DNA from: Laribacter hongkongensis DSM 14985
GTDB lineage: Bacteria > Pseudomonadota > Gammaproteobacteria > Burkholderiales > Aquaspirillaceae
Assembly (NCBI RefSeq): GCF_000423285.1
Contig: NZ_KE383997.1
Span: 123,711-170,194 of the forward strand
Direction of reading: 5' to 3'
Length of the DNA stretch: 46,484 nt
Positions 8,373-17,099 of the stretch are shown here, piece after piece. Within the stretch, counting starts at the first letter, position 1. Each line of letters starts with the position of its first letter. The notes beneath the pieces were generated by a model. That model searched no databases and had not been told where the DNA came from. It saw nothing but the letters and a program-made list of their open reading frames with translations. A program made the translations under genes and the position numbers.

Positions 8373-9854
8373 ATGGCATTCAGCGACTGGTTCATTCCCG
8401 AACGGATCAGGCAACGGCAGGATCAGCTGATCCAGGCACGCACCACCGTCAATGTGGCAATGCTTGCCGCACTGCTGACCCCGCTCTTTTCCGTTTCCTA
8501 TTTCAAGCTCGGCCACAGTGCCATGGGCTTCGGCATCCTGGCCGGCGGAGCCGGCATGGCCCTCAGTGTCCTGCTGATGCGGCTGACCGGCCTGATGCAG
8601 CTGGCCGCCAATGTCGCCATCACCTCCATGTACACCATGGTGTGCTGGATGGCCTGGGTAAACGGCGGGCTGATGGGCACCAGCATCGTCTGGTTTGCCA
8701 CCGTACCGTTTGCCGCCATATTCATTGCCGGACGACGGGCCGGTTATGTCTGGGCCGTACTCACCCTGCTGGCACTGGTGCTGTTCATGCTGCTGCACAA
8801 CGACCCCGGTGCCCTGCCCGACATCCCGATTCCCGCCACCGAATTCCCGTTCATGCAGCTCAAGTCGCTGGTCGGCCTGACCCTGGTGGTCCTGGCGCTG
8901 GCACTGGCCTTTGACTCCGCCAAGGCCAAAGGCTTCAACAGCCTCGAAACCGCACGCGAACAGGCCGAAAGCTCGCGCCACGCCATCGCTGCCATGCTGG
9001 ACCAGATCGCCCGTTCGGTGCGGGCTGCCAGCCAGGAAAGCAAGGACATCGCCGATTCGGCCCACCTGATGGTCGACACCATGCAAAAGCAGAGCGCCCG
9101 CACCCAGGAGATGGTTGTCACCGTACAGCAGATGAGCGACCTGACCAGCCACAACGCCGACCAGACCGTGCATGCCGCCGAAGTCGCCGGCAACGCCCGC
9201 CAGCACGCCAGCGCCGGTGGCCAGGTGATGGACGAGGCGGTGCGCCGGCTGGACGAAGCCGGCCAGGCCATGAGCCGCTCGGCCGCTGCCATCGAATCGC
9301 TCGAGCGCCGCTCCAACGAAGTCAACGGCATCGCCCAGCTGATCGGCGAGATTGCCAACCAGACCAACCTGCTGGCGCTGAATGCCGCCATCGAAGCAGC
9401 CCGCGCCGGTGAAATGGGCCGCGGCTTTGCCGTGGTGGCCGACGAAGTCCGCAAGCTTGCCGAGCGCACGCAATCGGCCACCAAGGACATCGAAGCCAAG
9501 ATCGGCCTGATTGTTGACGGTACCCAGGAAGCCCTGATCGCCATCCGCGACGGCAGCAGCCGCATGCAGAGCGGCGCCGGCAACGCACGCGCCGCCCAGG
9601 AAAGCCTGTCCGGCATCATCTCCAATGCCCACGAGCTGGCCAATGTGCTTGAAGCCGTTTCCAGCGCCGGATCAACCCAGTCGCAGGGCTTCAAGACCTT
9701 TGCCGGCAACGTCACGGCCATCGGCCGCGCGACACAGACGTTGTCGGACGAGACAGGCTCGATTGCCGGATCAACCCGTCGGCTGGACGCACTGATGGCC
9801 GAGCTGCAAGACTTTACCCGCCGCTACGAAGCCGCCCAGTCGCAGCCGGCGTAA
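8373..9854 (+). CDS. Methyl-accepting chemotaxis protein with multi-pass membrane N-terminus
   Basis: 493 residues. The first about 190 residues hold several hydrophobic helices (roughly 28-45, 50-70, 75-95, 100-130, 135-155, 170-190) with very short loops and no large periplasmic ligand domain or clear HAMP domain. The rest is an MCP signalling coiled coil whose tip [20 protein letters not shown] and [18 protein letters not shown] binds CheA/CheW. The ligand is unknown; the architecture suggests sensing within the membrane or of energy state. Start ATG 8373 has CGAGAGGAC upstream; the frame is open to 8112 but without a comparable ribosome-binding site. No che genes are nearby. Confidence 0.9.
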   Translation: MAFSDWFIPERIRQRQDQLIQARTTVNVAMLAALLTPLFSVSYFKLGHSAMGFGILAGGAGMALSVLLMRLTGLMQLAANVAITSMYTMVCWMAWVNGGLMGTSIVWFATVPFAAIFIAGRRAGYVWAVLTLLALVLFMLLHNDPGALPDIPIPATEFPFMQLKSLVGLTLVVLALALAFDSAKAKGFNSLETAREQAESSRHAIAAMLDQIARSVRAASQESKDIADSAHLMVDTMQKQSARTQEMVVTVQQMSDLTSHNADQTVHAAEVAGNARQHASAGGQVMDEAVRRLDEAGQAMSRSAAAIESLERRSNEVNGIAQLIGEIANQTNLLALNAAIEAARAGEMGRGFAVVADEVRKLAERTQSATKDIEAKIGLIVDGTQEALIAIRDGSSRMQSGAGNARAAQESLSGIISNAHELANVLEAVSSAGSTQSQGFKTFAGNVTAIGRATQTLSDETGSIAGSTRRLDALMAELQDFTRRYEAAQSQPA

Positions 9855-9865
9855 TGCAGCCCGTT

Positions 9866-9894
9866 TTGCATGTACCGCGCCCCGGTGATTAAAT
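9866..9894 (+). promoter_or_regulatory. Candidate promoter of nadK, possibly leaderless
   Basis: TTGCAT (9866-9871), 17-base spacer, TTAAAT (9889-9894). The ATG of nadK begins only 7 bases after the -10, so transcription would start at or next to the start codon. Confidence 0.4.
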
Positions 9895-9901
9895 TGGCTC
9901 C

Positions 9902-10777
9902 ATGAACTGGTTATTCAAGAAAATCGGCCTGGTGGCGCGGCAGTCCAAACCCGAAGTGGTCGAGTCGCTGCTGCTGCTCTCGCACCACCTCGAGTCGCAG
10001 GGACTGCACGTCTTTATCGACCGCGACAGCGTCACCCGCTCACAGGCACAGGGGCTGACGCTGATCGACCGCAGCGACTTCGGCAAGATCGTCGACGTGG
10101 CCATCGTCCTTGGCGGCGACGGCACCATGCTGTCGGTGGCCCGCCTGCTCGCCCCCTACCGCGTGCCGCTGATCGGCATCAACCAGGGGCGGCTGGGCTT
10201 CATGACCGACATCCCGCTGCACCAGATGCTCGATTCGGTCAGCGCCATCCTGTCGGGCGAGTTCCTGCCCGAAGAGCGCATGCTGCTGCAATCAACCGTG
10301 GTGCGCGACGGCGTCGAAATCGCCCATCACCTCGCCTTCAACGACATCGTGATCAACCGCGGTGCCATGGGCCAGATGATCGAATTCGAGGTGTTTGTCG
10401 ACAACCAGTTTGTCTACAGCCAGCGCTCGGACGGCCTGATCATCAGCACCCCCACCGGCTCCACGGCCTACTCGCTCGCCAGCGGCGGACCGATCCTGCA
10501 CCCCACCGTGCCGGCCATCAGCCTTGTGCCGATCTGCCCGCAGTCGCTCAACAACCGCCCGATCGCCATCAACGATTCCAGCGAAGTCGAATTCATGCTC
10601 ACCCGCGGCATCGACGCCCGGGTGCATTTTGACGGCCAGGCGCACTGCGACCTGATGGAACTCGACCGCGTCCTCGTGCGCCGCTACCGCAACTCGCTGA
10701 AAATCCTGCACCCGCTGGGCTACAGCTATTTCGACATGCTGCGCCAGAAGCTCCACTGGGGCGAACGCCTGCTGTAA
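9902..10777 (+). CDS. nadK: NAD kinase
   Basis: 291 residues, usual for bacterial NadK. It has the kinase signature GGDGTML at 71-77, the NDIVINRG motif that contacts NAD, and DGLIISTPTGSTAYSLASGGP. It phosphorylates NAD+ to NADP+ using ATP or polyphosphate in the cytosol. No Shine-Dalgarno sequence is visible; a -10-like TTAAAT ends 7 bases before the ATG, so the mRNA may be leaderless. recN follows 35 bases downstream, the nadK-recN pairing seen in many beta- and gamma-proteobacteria. Confidence 0.96.
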   Translation: MNWLFKKIGLVARQSKPEVVESLLLLSHHLESQGLHVFIDRDSVTRSQAQGLTLIDRSDFGKIVDVAIVLGGDGTMLSVARLLAPYRVPLIGINQGRLGFMTDIPLHQMLDSVSAILSGEFLPEERMLLQSTVVRDGVEIAHHLAFNDIVINRGAMGQMIEFEVFVDNQFVYSQRSDGLIISTPTGSTAYSLASGGPILHPTVPAISLVPICPQSLNNRPIAINDSSEVEFMLTRGIDARVHFDGQAHCDLMELDRVLVRRYRNSLKILHPLGYSYFDMLRQKLHWGERLL

Positions 10778-10812
10778 CCGACTGCCGACCGAACCCTGCC
10801 CGACTGCCCTCC

Positions 10813-12477
10813 ATGCTGCTCTCGCTCTCGATCCGCCACTTTGTCATCGTCGACACGCTCGAACTCGATTTTTGCTCCGGCTTCACCGTCCTCACCGGCG
10901 AAACCGGGGCCGGCAAATCCATCATCCTCGACGCACTCGGGCTGCTGCTCGGCGGCCGCGGCGACGGCTCGCTGGTCCGACACGGCGAAGAACGCGCCGA
11001 ACTGGCGGCCACGTTCGACCTGCAAGCCCTGCCCGAACTGGCCCGCCAGCTGGCCGACGACGCCCTCGTTGAAGCCGGTGACACCGAACTGCTGATCCGG
11101 CGCGTGATCGACGCTTCCGGGCGCTCGCGCTGTTGGCTCAACGGCCGCAGCGCCACGCTGGCGCAACTCAAGGACATCGGCGAAGCACTGGTCGACATCC
11201 ATGGCCAGCATGCCCACCAGTCGCTCAACAAGCCCGACACCCAGCGCCGGCTGCTGGACGCCTACGCCGGCGCCGTCGGACTCGCCACCGAAGTCCGCAG
11301 CTGCTTTGACACCTGGCAGACCGTCAAGCACCAGCGCCAGGAAGCCGAGCGGCACGCCGCCGAATTCGAGCGCGAGCGCGAACGGCTGGTGTGGCAGATC
11401 AGCGAGCTGGCCGAACTGCAACTGGCTCCGGACGAATGGGAGCAGCTCACCGCCCAGCACAGCCGGCTGGCGCACGCGCAGGAACTGATGGAAGCCGCCC
11501 ACAGTGCCGTCGAACTGATCAACGAAGCCGATGGCGCCATCCTGTCGCAGCTGGCACAGGTGCAAAGCCGGCTGGGCAAACTCGCTGACGTCGACCCGCA
11601 GCTGAAAGACACCGTGGGCCTGCTGGATTCGGTCGAAGCCGAACTGCGCGAAGTAGTGTACGCCCTGCGCGACTACGGCGGCGACATCGAGCAGGACCCG
11701 GCCGAGCTGTACCGGGTGGAAAACCGCATCGATACCCTGTATTCGATGGCACGCAAGTTCCGGGTCCGCCCGGAAGAACTGCCGGAAAAACTGGCCGGCT
11801 GGCAGGCCGAACTCGCCCGCCTGTCCGAGTCCACCGACATCGACGCCCTGATCGAGGCCGAAACCCGGGCCGAGCGGGCCTACTGCGAAGTGGCCGAGCA
11901 GCTGTCGCTGGCGCGCCAGCACGCTGCCATCGAGCTTTCCGGCCGCATCAGCGACGAAATGCAGAATCTGGCCATGCAGGGCGCGCGCTTTGCCATCGAA
12001 CTGGCCCCGCTGGCGGCACCGGCAGCCAGCGGCATGGAATCGGTCGAATACCTGGTAGCGGCCAACGCCGGCACCACCCTGCGCCCCCTGTCCAAGGTGG
12101 CTTCCGGCGGTGAACTGTCGCGCATCAGCCTGGCGTTCCAGGTGGTGGCCAGCGAAGTGGCACGGGTACCGACACTGATTTTCGACGAAGTGGATGTCGG
12201 TATCGGCGGCCGGGTGGCCGAGGTGGTCGGCCGGCTGCTGCGCCGGCTGGGCGAACGCTATCAGGTACTGTGCATCACCCACCTGCCGCAGGTGGCCGCC
12301 TGCGGCAACAGCCACTGGCAGGTGGCCAAGCGGCTGGAAGGCGGTCGCACGGTCAGCAGCATCCAGCCGCTGAGCGAGGCCGAACGGGTGGAAGAAGTCG
12401 CCCGCATGCTGGGTGGCGAGCAGATCACCGACACGACCCGCCAGCACGCCGCCGAGCTGCTGACCCTCGCCCACTGA
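10813..12477 (+). CDS. recN: DNA repair protein RecN
   Basis: 554-residue SMC-like ATPase. Walker A is GETGAGKS at 29-36. A central coiled-coil region (about 150-370) with many Glu/Arg/Ala follows. The signature SGGELSRISLAFQVV and Walker B TLIFDEVDVGIGG lie near 430-465, then ITHLPQVAACG. RecN bridges DNA ends during double-strand break repair and works with RecA; the recCBD operon lies 4.6 kb downstream. A terminator follows, so nadK-recN form a transcription unit. No LexA box is obvious before recN. Confidence 0.95.
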   Translation: MLLSLSIRHFVIVDTLELDFCSGFTVLTGETGAGKSIILDALGLLLGGRGDGSLVRHGEERAELAATFDLQALPELARQLADDALVEAGDTELLIRRVIDASGRSRCWLNGRSATLAQLKDIGEALVDIHGQHAHQSLNKPDTQRRLLDAYAGAVGLATEVRSCFDTWQTVKHQRQEAERHAAEFERERERLVWQISELAELQLAPDEWEQLTAQHSRLAHAQELMEAAHSAVELINEADGAILSQLAQVQSRLGKLADVDPQLKDTVGLLDSVEAELREVVYALRDYGGDIEQDPAELYRVENRIDTLYSMARKFRVRPEELPEKLAGWQAELARLSESTDIDALIEAETRAERAYCEVAEQLSLARQHAAIELSGRISDEMQNLAMQGARFAIELAPLAAPAASGMESVEYLVAANAGTTLRPLSKVASGGELSRISLAFQVVASEVARVPTLIFDEVDVGIGGRVAEVVGRLLRRLGERYQVLCITHLPQVAACGNSHWQVAKRLEGGRTVSSIQPLSEAERVEEVARMLGGEQITDTTRQHAAELLTLAH

Positions 12478-12556
12478 GCCTGGCCCGGACGGAAGATGCC
12501 GGGCACACCGCACACGGACGGTGAAAGTCTCACGCCGCATGACACACGGCAGCACG

Positions 12557-12590
12557 ACGCCGCCTCCCGGTAACGGGATGCGGCGTTTTT
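12557..12590 (+). terminator. Rho-independent terminator after recN
   Basis: ACGCCGC (12557-12563) pairs with GCGGCGT (12580-12586), extended inside by TCCCG/CGGGA, followed by five Ts. It lies 80 bases after the recN stop. Confidence 0.9.
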
Positions 12591-13267
12591 CATGGGCAAG
12601 ACAGGAGAGGCGTGCAGGCCGGCAGCGTATGCGCAGCCGGACCGGGCGCTTCAGAAACCGGACACGCACCCGTGGATTTGCAGGGAACAAGCACCGGCAC
12701 GTCCGGACGCAGTGCGGTTTCGCATCACCCTGCCATGCAGAGCCTCCGGGCCAGTCGCCTGGCGGCCAGTGCCCCGCACCGGTTGCCGGTCGCCACTGCA
12801 TCACCACAATCCGGGAACGACAGCCGGAACATCACCCGGCTGTATCAGCCAGCCGAAACTACCCGGTGCCGCACACCACCACACGCCGCAGCCACACATG
12901 CCAGACCCGCCCCCGGCCACGGAAATGGCTAGGGCAGCATGAGATACATTGACGAGACAAGAGACTGTGCGCGGGTGCTTGCACGCTCCGGGACTCTGGC
13001 CGTACAGGCTGCCACGCCAGCCTTGTGGCCTGTTGACACAATGCCATTCCTCACCGCAGCGGCTCTCCCGCCGACATCAGGCCAGTCCGGAAAAACAGGC
13101 GGCAAACCACGCCGCATCAGGTGATGCCGGCCAAGCCGCTTGTCCTGTCCCTTGCCGGACGACAAGTCAAAGAATGTTCAGCCCGCCGGCGATGCAGCCT
13201 CGCACCAGCGGTCAACCATGGCTTTTGCATTGCACAGGGTTTCAGCTGGCATCAGCGCGGATTGCCC
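12591..13267. other. About 680-bp stretch with no supported gene
   Basis: Several short frames are open on both strands, but none has a ribosome-binding site, a recognisable protein or family-like composition. A small hairpin (AGGCTG 13006-13011 / CAGCCT 13018-13023) is present. Near 13138-13165 there is a 20-odd-base near-match to codons 11-19 of the molybdopterin-binding-domain gene at 13683-14453. I see no RNA gene or promoter here. Confidence 0.5.
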
Positions 13268-13301
13268 CTGAACGCCCCCAGACAACCGGAGCCGCGTTCA
13301 G
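13268..13301. terminator. Hairpin overlapping the stop of the small unknown gene
   Basis: CTGAACGC (13268-13275) and GCGTTCAG (13294-13301) form a perfect 8-bp stem with an 18-base loop. It spans the stop codon of the leftward gene ending at 13298. There is no T-run, so termination is uncertain. Confidence 0.4.
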
Positions 13302-13681
13302 CGCGGCTGGCGCAACGCTGTGTTGGCCGACTGGATGCGCTCGCAGGCCGTGGCGGCCGATTGCAGGTCGGCGGATTTTTCCAGTACGGCAGGTTCGGCC
13401 TGCAAGGCTCGCTGCACGGCAGTCGCCAGCAGCACGGTGATGTCAAAATCGGCACTCGACAGCACGCGCCCGTTGCGCAGCTTCTTGAAATACACCCGCG
13501 CCATCTGGGCGTATTGCCAGGCGCGCTCACCCATGCCGCCACTTTCCTCCCACGCATCCAGCATGGCCAGCATGTGGTGGGTGTCGCGCTCGGCTGCCAG
13601 CCAGCGTGCTTCGCTGCTGGCCCGCAGGCTGGCAGCGCTGCCGGTCCTGGCGGATTTTCTGGTTTTTTTGTCTGCTGCCAT
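13298..13681 (-). CDS. Small protein of unknown function, coupled to the molybdopterin-binding-domain gene
   Basis: 127 residues that I do not recognise. The N-terminus is basic and Ser/Ala-rich (MAADKKTRKSARTGSAASLR). The middle is predicted helical with aromatic residues (AWQYAQMARVYFKKLRNGRVLS), and the C-terminus is Ala/Glu-rich. No signal peptide or membrane segment is seen. Start ATG 13681 is one base after the upstream gene's TGA, implying translational coupling and a shared mRNA. The frame stays open upstream to 13759 inside the neighbouring gene, but that start is not credible. No function is proposed. Confidence 0.7.
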   Translation of the reverse strand: MAADKKTRKSARTGSAASLRASSEARWLAAERDTHHMLAMLDAWEESGGMGERAWQYAQMARVYFKKLRNGRVLSSADFDITVLLATAVQRALQAEPAVLEKSADLQSAATACERIQSANTALRQPR

Positions 13682-13682
13682 G

Positions 13683-14453
13683 TCAGTTTTCTTCCGCCGG
13701 AGCCGGTTTGTCGATGGTTTCGTAGCCCAGATCACTGACGGCACGACGCAGTTCGGCAATCGCGATGCGGACCAGTGCCGGTGCTCCGCTAAGGCCGAAT
13801 TCGATATGCATCATCGGCAGGGCGTCACTGCCAAAGCTCGGCAGGCTGGAAAAACGCAGGGCCGGATAGCGTGCCACCGTGGCCTGCATCAGGTCGATCA
13901 GGTCGCCTTCGCGTGCCTTGAGGGCGATGAATCCTTCCTCGGTATCCGGCTCGCGGACCACCAGTTCCGGGTACAGGGTATCGAGCACCCACTCGACCAT
14001 TGGCCAGGCCATGCTCGGAAAACCCGGCACGCAGTGCAGGTGGCCAAAGCTGAAACCCGGCATCTGGTTGACCGGGTTGGGCACCAGCCGGCTGCCGGCC
14101 GGCAGGTTGACCATGTTGATGCGGTGCGGATAGGCCTCGGCCCCGAAGCGCCCTTCGACAATGGCCTGTCCCTCGGGATGAATGGCCAGCGGCACGCCGG
14201 CCGCTTCGGCCACGCACTGGCGGGTGTAGTCGTCCGGGGTGGCGCCGATGCCGCCAAAGCTGAACACCACTTCACCGCTGGCCAGTGCCCGGCGAAAGGT
14301 CGCCGTCAGGCGTTCCGGGTCGTCCCCCAGATATTCCACGCCAGCCAGCCGCTGGCCGCGGGCAGCCAGAATGCGGACAAGTGCCGCAAGATGTTTGTCC
14401 TGTCTCTTGCCGGACAACAGTTCGTCGCCGATGATGATGGCCGAAATTTTCAT
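13683..14453 (-). CDS. Molybdopterin-binding domain protein (MoaB/CinA-N type)
   Basis: 256 residues. The N-terminus ISAIIIGDELLSGKRQDKH and the central FSFGGIGATPDDYTRQ are the MoaB/MogA/CinA-N fold motifs: GDE near residue 9 and GG-GATPDD as the ligand-binding loop. It lacks the C-terminal CinA amidohydrolase domain. The C-terminal about 80 residues (EGFIALKAREGDLIDLMQ onward) are specific to this stand-alone family. In the known family MoaB/MogA adenylate molybdopterin; for this stand-alone type the substrate is unproven. Start 14453 gives MKISAIIIG directly; the longer frame to 14516 has no support. Divergent from hrcA. Confidence 0.85.
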   Translation of the reverse strand: MKISAIIIGDELLSGKRQDKHLAALVRILAARGQRLAGVEYLGDDPERLTATFRRALASGEVVFSFGGIGATPDDYTRQCVAEAAGVPLAIHPEGQAIVEGRFGAEAYPHRINMVNLPAGSRLVPNPVNQMPGFSFGHLHCVPGFPSMAWPMVEWVLDTLYPELVVREPDTEEGFIALKAREGDLIDLMQATVARYPALRFSSLPSFGSDALPMMHIEFGLSGAPALVRIAIAELRRAVSDLGYETIDKPAPAEEN

Positions 14454-14548
14454 GTCTTGATGGCTTGGCGGATCAGTGAAAACCGGCATCTTGCAACCTG
14501 CCGTCCGCTCATGCAATGCTCAGACGACCGCTTGTCCCCTGCCTCGCG

Positions 14549-14554
14549 TAAAAT
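14549..14554 (+). promoter_or_regulatory. -10-like hexamer TAAAAT just before hrcA
   Basis: TAAAAT ends 7 bases before the hrcA ATG at 14562, and no Shine-Dalgarno sequence lies between. A matching -35 is not clear. No CIRCE element (TTAGCACTC-N9-GAGTGCTAA) is seen here. Confidence 0.35.
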
Positions 14555-14561
14555 ACCTGCC

Positions 14562-15605
14562 ATGCTGAATGATCGTGCCCAACGCCTGCTCAAAACCCTG
14601 GTCGAACGCTATATCGCCGACGGCCAGCCTGTCGGCTCGCGCACCCTGACCCAGCTGTCAGGCCTCGACATCAGCCCGGCCTCGGTCCGCAACGTCATGG
14701 CCGAGCTGGAAGACATGGGGCTGGTGGCCAGTCCGCACACCTCGGCCGGCCGGGTGCCCACCGCGCGCGGCTACCGGGTGTTCGTGGACAAGCTCCTCAC
14801 CATGCACCCGCTGGAACAGCAGGCGCTGCGCCAGGTCGAAAGCGGCATCCATCCGGACAGTCCGCTGCGCATGGCTGCGGCTGCCTCGCAGCTTTTGTCC
14901 GACCTCACCCACTTTGCCGGCGTGGTCATCACGCCGCAGCGGGCCGATGCCGCGTTCCGGCAGATCGAATTCCTGCGCCTGTCGGAAAAGCGCATCCTGC
15001 TGATCCTGGTCACGCCGCTGGGCGACGTGCAGAACCACCTGCTGGTCACCGACCGCGACTACACGCCGGGCGAGCTGATCGAAACCGCCAACTACCTCAA
15101 CCACCACTACGCCGGCCAGTCACTTGAGCACATCACCCGCGACCTCGAGCAGGAACTGGCCAGCCTGCAAGGCCACATTGCCCGCCTGATGACGGCCGCC
15201 ATCCACGCCAGCAAGGAAGCCACCTCGCAGGACGACATCGTGGTCAGCGGCGAAAAGCGCCTGCTGTCGGTGGAAGAACTGTCGTCCGACCTGGCCTCGC
15301 TGCGGCGGCTGTTCGACATGTTCGAACACAAGACCGAGCTGCTGCACCTGCTCAACATCAGCCGCCAGGCACAGGGCGTGAGCCTGTTCATCGGTGAAGA
15401 ATCCGGCCTGTCGCCACTGGACGGCTGTACCGTCGTCACCGCGCCCTATACCTTCGACGGCACCCGCGTCGGCACGCTTGGCGTGGTCGGTCCCACGCGC
15501 ATGAACTACGAGCGCGTCATCCCGATCGTCGACATCACCGCCCGGCTGGTATCCAGCGCCCTGTCCAGCCCGCTGTCGGGCTCCGACGCTCCCTCATCCC
15601 ATTGA
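14562..15605 (+). CDS. hrcA: Heat-inducible transcription repressor HrcA
   Basis: 347 residues, typical of HrcA. The N-terminal winged helix reads QRLLKTLVERYIADGQPVGS and DISPASVRNVMAELEDMGL, followed by SPHTSAGRVPTARGYRVFVD, the most conserved HrcA stretch. The GAF-like C-terminal half contains FIGEESGLSPLDGCTVVTAPY. HrcA binds CIRCE operators and represses groESL/dnaK heat-shock genes, with GroEL as sensor; no such targets are in the window. The frame is open for a further 1.2 kb upstream, but that part is antisense to other genes. ATG 14562 matches the family N-terminus. Confidence 0.96.
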   Translation: MLNDRAQRLLKTLVERYIADGQPVGSRTLTQLSGLDISPASVRNVMAELEDMGLVASPHTSAGRVPTARGYRVFVDKLLTMHPLEQQALRQVESGIHPDSPLRMAAAASQLLSDLTHFAGVVITPQRADAAFRQIEFLRLSEKRILLILVTPLGDVQNHLLVTDRDYTPGELIETANYLNHHYAGQSLEHITRDLEQELASLQGHIARLMTAAIHASKEATSQDDIVVSGEKRLLSVEELSSDLASLRRLFDMFEHKTELLHLLNISRQAQGVSLFIGEESGLSPLDGCTVVTAPYTFDGTRVGTLGVVGPTRMNYERVIPIVDITARLVSSALSSPLSGSDAPSSH

Positions 15606-15637
15606 CCGGTCCGTTTCCCGTGAAAACACTGCTGCCC

Positions 15638-16636
15638 ATGAAATCCCTGTTCTCCGGCCTGCTGCTGGCCTGTTCCCTGCCGGCACTGGCCGACGATGCC
15701 CTGATCGCCCGCCCGGACGTCCAGGCATTCATCAACAAGGTCGTGGCCGAACACGGCCTGTCGCGCGAAGCGGTGACCGCATCGCTGCAAGCCGCCGAAA
15801 AAAAGCCCAACATCCTGACCATCCTTGACCGTCCCTCGACCGCGCGGCCGTGGTACCAGTTCCGCCCGGCCCACGTGAACAGCCGGCTGGAAACCGAAGG
15901 TGCAGCCTTCTGGCGCCAGCACGCTGCGGCACTGGCCGACGCCGAAGCACGCTACGGCGTGGATCCGGAAGCCATCGTGGCCATCCTTGGCATTGAAAGC
16001 GGCTACGGCCGCAACATGGGCAGCTTCCGGGTACTGGACGCTCTCTCCACCATCGGCTTTGACTATCCGCGCCGGGCCGCGTTTTTCCAAAACGAGCTGG
16101 CTGAGTTCCTGACGCTGGCACGCGAGGAAAAAGCCGATCCGCAAAGCTTCAAGGGCAGCTACGCCGGTGCCATGGGCATGGCGCAGTTCATGCCGTCGAG
16201 CTTCCGCCAGTGGGCAGTGGACGGCAACGGCGACGGCCGCCGCGACATCTGGGGCACGCCGGCTGACGCCATCGCCTCGGTCGCCAATTACCTCAAGCAG
16301 CATGGCTGGCAGCACGGTGCCGACATCATCCTGCCGGTCAGCGTCAACCCGGCCATGGGTGAAAAACTGGCTGCCGAGAAATTCAACCTGCACTACAGCG
16401 CAGCCGAACTGCGCGGGCTGGGTGTCGACATGCCGGCCGGCGTACCGGACCAGGTGCAGGCAGTGGTTTACCCGCTGGAAATGCAGGCCGGCGTGACCGA
16501 GTACTGGATGGGGTTGCAGAATTTCTACACCATCACCCGCTACAACAAGAGCACGCTTTACGCCACCGCTGTCGCCCAGCTGGCCAACAACATCAAGCTG
16601 CGCTGGGCCATGCAGGAAGCCTACAGCGGCCTTTGA
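15638..16636 (+). CDS. mltB: Lytic murein transglycosylase B
   Basis: 332 residues. Catalytic Glu120 lies in AILGIESGYGRNMGSF. Other family motifs are SYAGAMGMAQFMPSSFRQWAVDGNGDGRRD and, near the C-terminus, NFYTITRYNKSTLYATAVAQLA. It cleaves the MurNAc-GlcNAc bond of peptidoglycan, leaving 1,6-anhydro ends. ATG 15638 gives a signal peptide ending ALA-DD. A Cys in GLLLACS could instead be a lipobox, as E. coli MltB is a lipoprotein, but Leu at -2 is atypical. An upstream GTG at 15620 is possible. The hrcA stop lies 32 bases upstream. Confidence 0.92.
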   Translation: MKSLFSGLLLACSLPALADDALIARPDVQAFINKVVAEHGLSREAVTASLQAAEKKPNILTILDRPSTARPWYQFRPAHVNSRLETEGAAFWRQHAAALADAEARYGVDPEAIVAILGIESGYGRNMGSFRVLDALSTIGFDYPRRAAFFQNELAEFLTLAREEKADPQSFKGSYAGAMGMAQFMPSSFRQWAVDGNGDGRRDIWGTPADAIASVANYLKQHGWQHGADIILPVSVNPAMGEKLAAEKFNLHYSAAELRGLGVDMPAGVPDQVQAVVYPLEMQAGVTEYWMGLQNFYTITRYNKSTLYATAVAQLANNIKLRWAMQEAYSGL

Positions 16637-17099
16637 TCCACCCGTATCCGGCCGGACAGCCCGGGCGCTGGCCGGCTGGCTACCGTCCTGATTTCCCGGG
16701 CCTAGGCCGGCACGATTCCGGCAGTTGCCGTACCCTGCGGCCAACGGACTCCCCCTGTGATTGCCGGCACAGGCACGCCCCTGTTGCCATCCCGGCCCGG
16801 ATCACCAACCGGCCCGTGGCTGCCTGCTTTTACGCCAGCCTGCCATCGTTTCCTCCCGGAATCCGCCCTGACGAACTCACCAGCCGGACAAGCCACCAGC
16901 ATCAGGGCGGCCCGGCCCTGCTGACGCCGGCAGCCTCATCTTCCGCCCGCAGCTACCTGGCGCCAGTGGTTTTCCGTGACCTTTGTCGCGCTCGCGCCGC
17001 CCCACTCCCCCGCGAGCGGCGCGCCAGCCAAACCTGCCAGCGGACACCGGCTGCCGCGGCGTTTATCATCGGCAGTTTGTCCTTGCCCGCCCGCTGCCC
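16637..17099. other. 463-bp gap between mltB and recC, nothing supported
   Basis: GC-rich, with several small GC hairpins and short open frames lacking ribosome-binding sites. An open frame runs upstream of the recC ATG from 16983, but its residues look like random GC-rich translation. TATCAT at about 17064-17069 could be a recC -10; I could not place a -35. Confidence 0.4.

Noticed and set aside
8271-9632. Long minus-strand open frame of 453 codons opposite the chemoreceptor
   Set aside because: Gly/His/Gln-rich shadow of a well supported chemoreceptor gene.
10726-12807. 693-codon minus-strand frame opposite recN
   Set aside because: Shadow of recN in GC-rich sequence, with no recognisable domains.
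12521-12952. 143-codon plus-strand frame after recN
   Set aside because: It runs through the recN terminator, has low-complexity Arg/Pro/Thr composition and lacks a ribosome-binding site.
13320-14561. Plus-strand frame running 1.2 kb upstream of hrcA
   Set aside because: It is antisense to two supported minus-strand genes, has no ribosome-binding site and no family-like content; it reflects few stops in GC-rich DNA.
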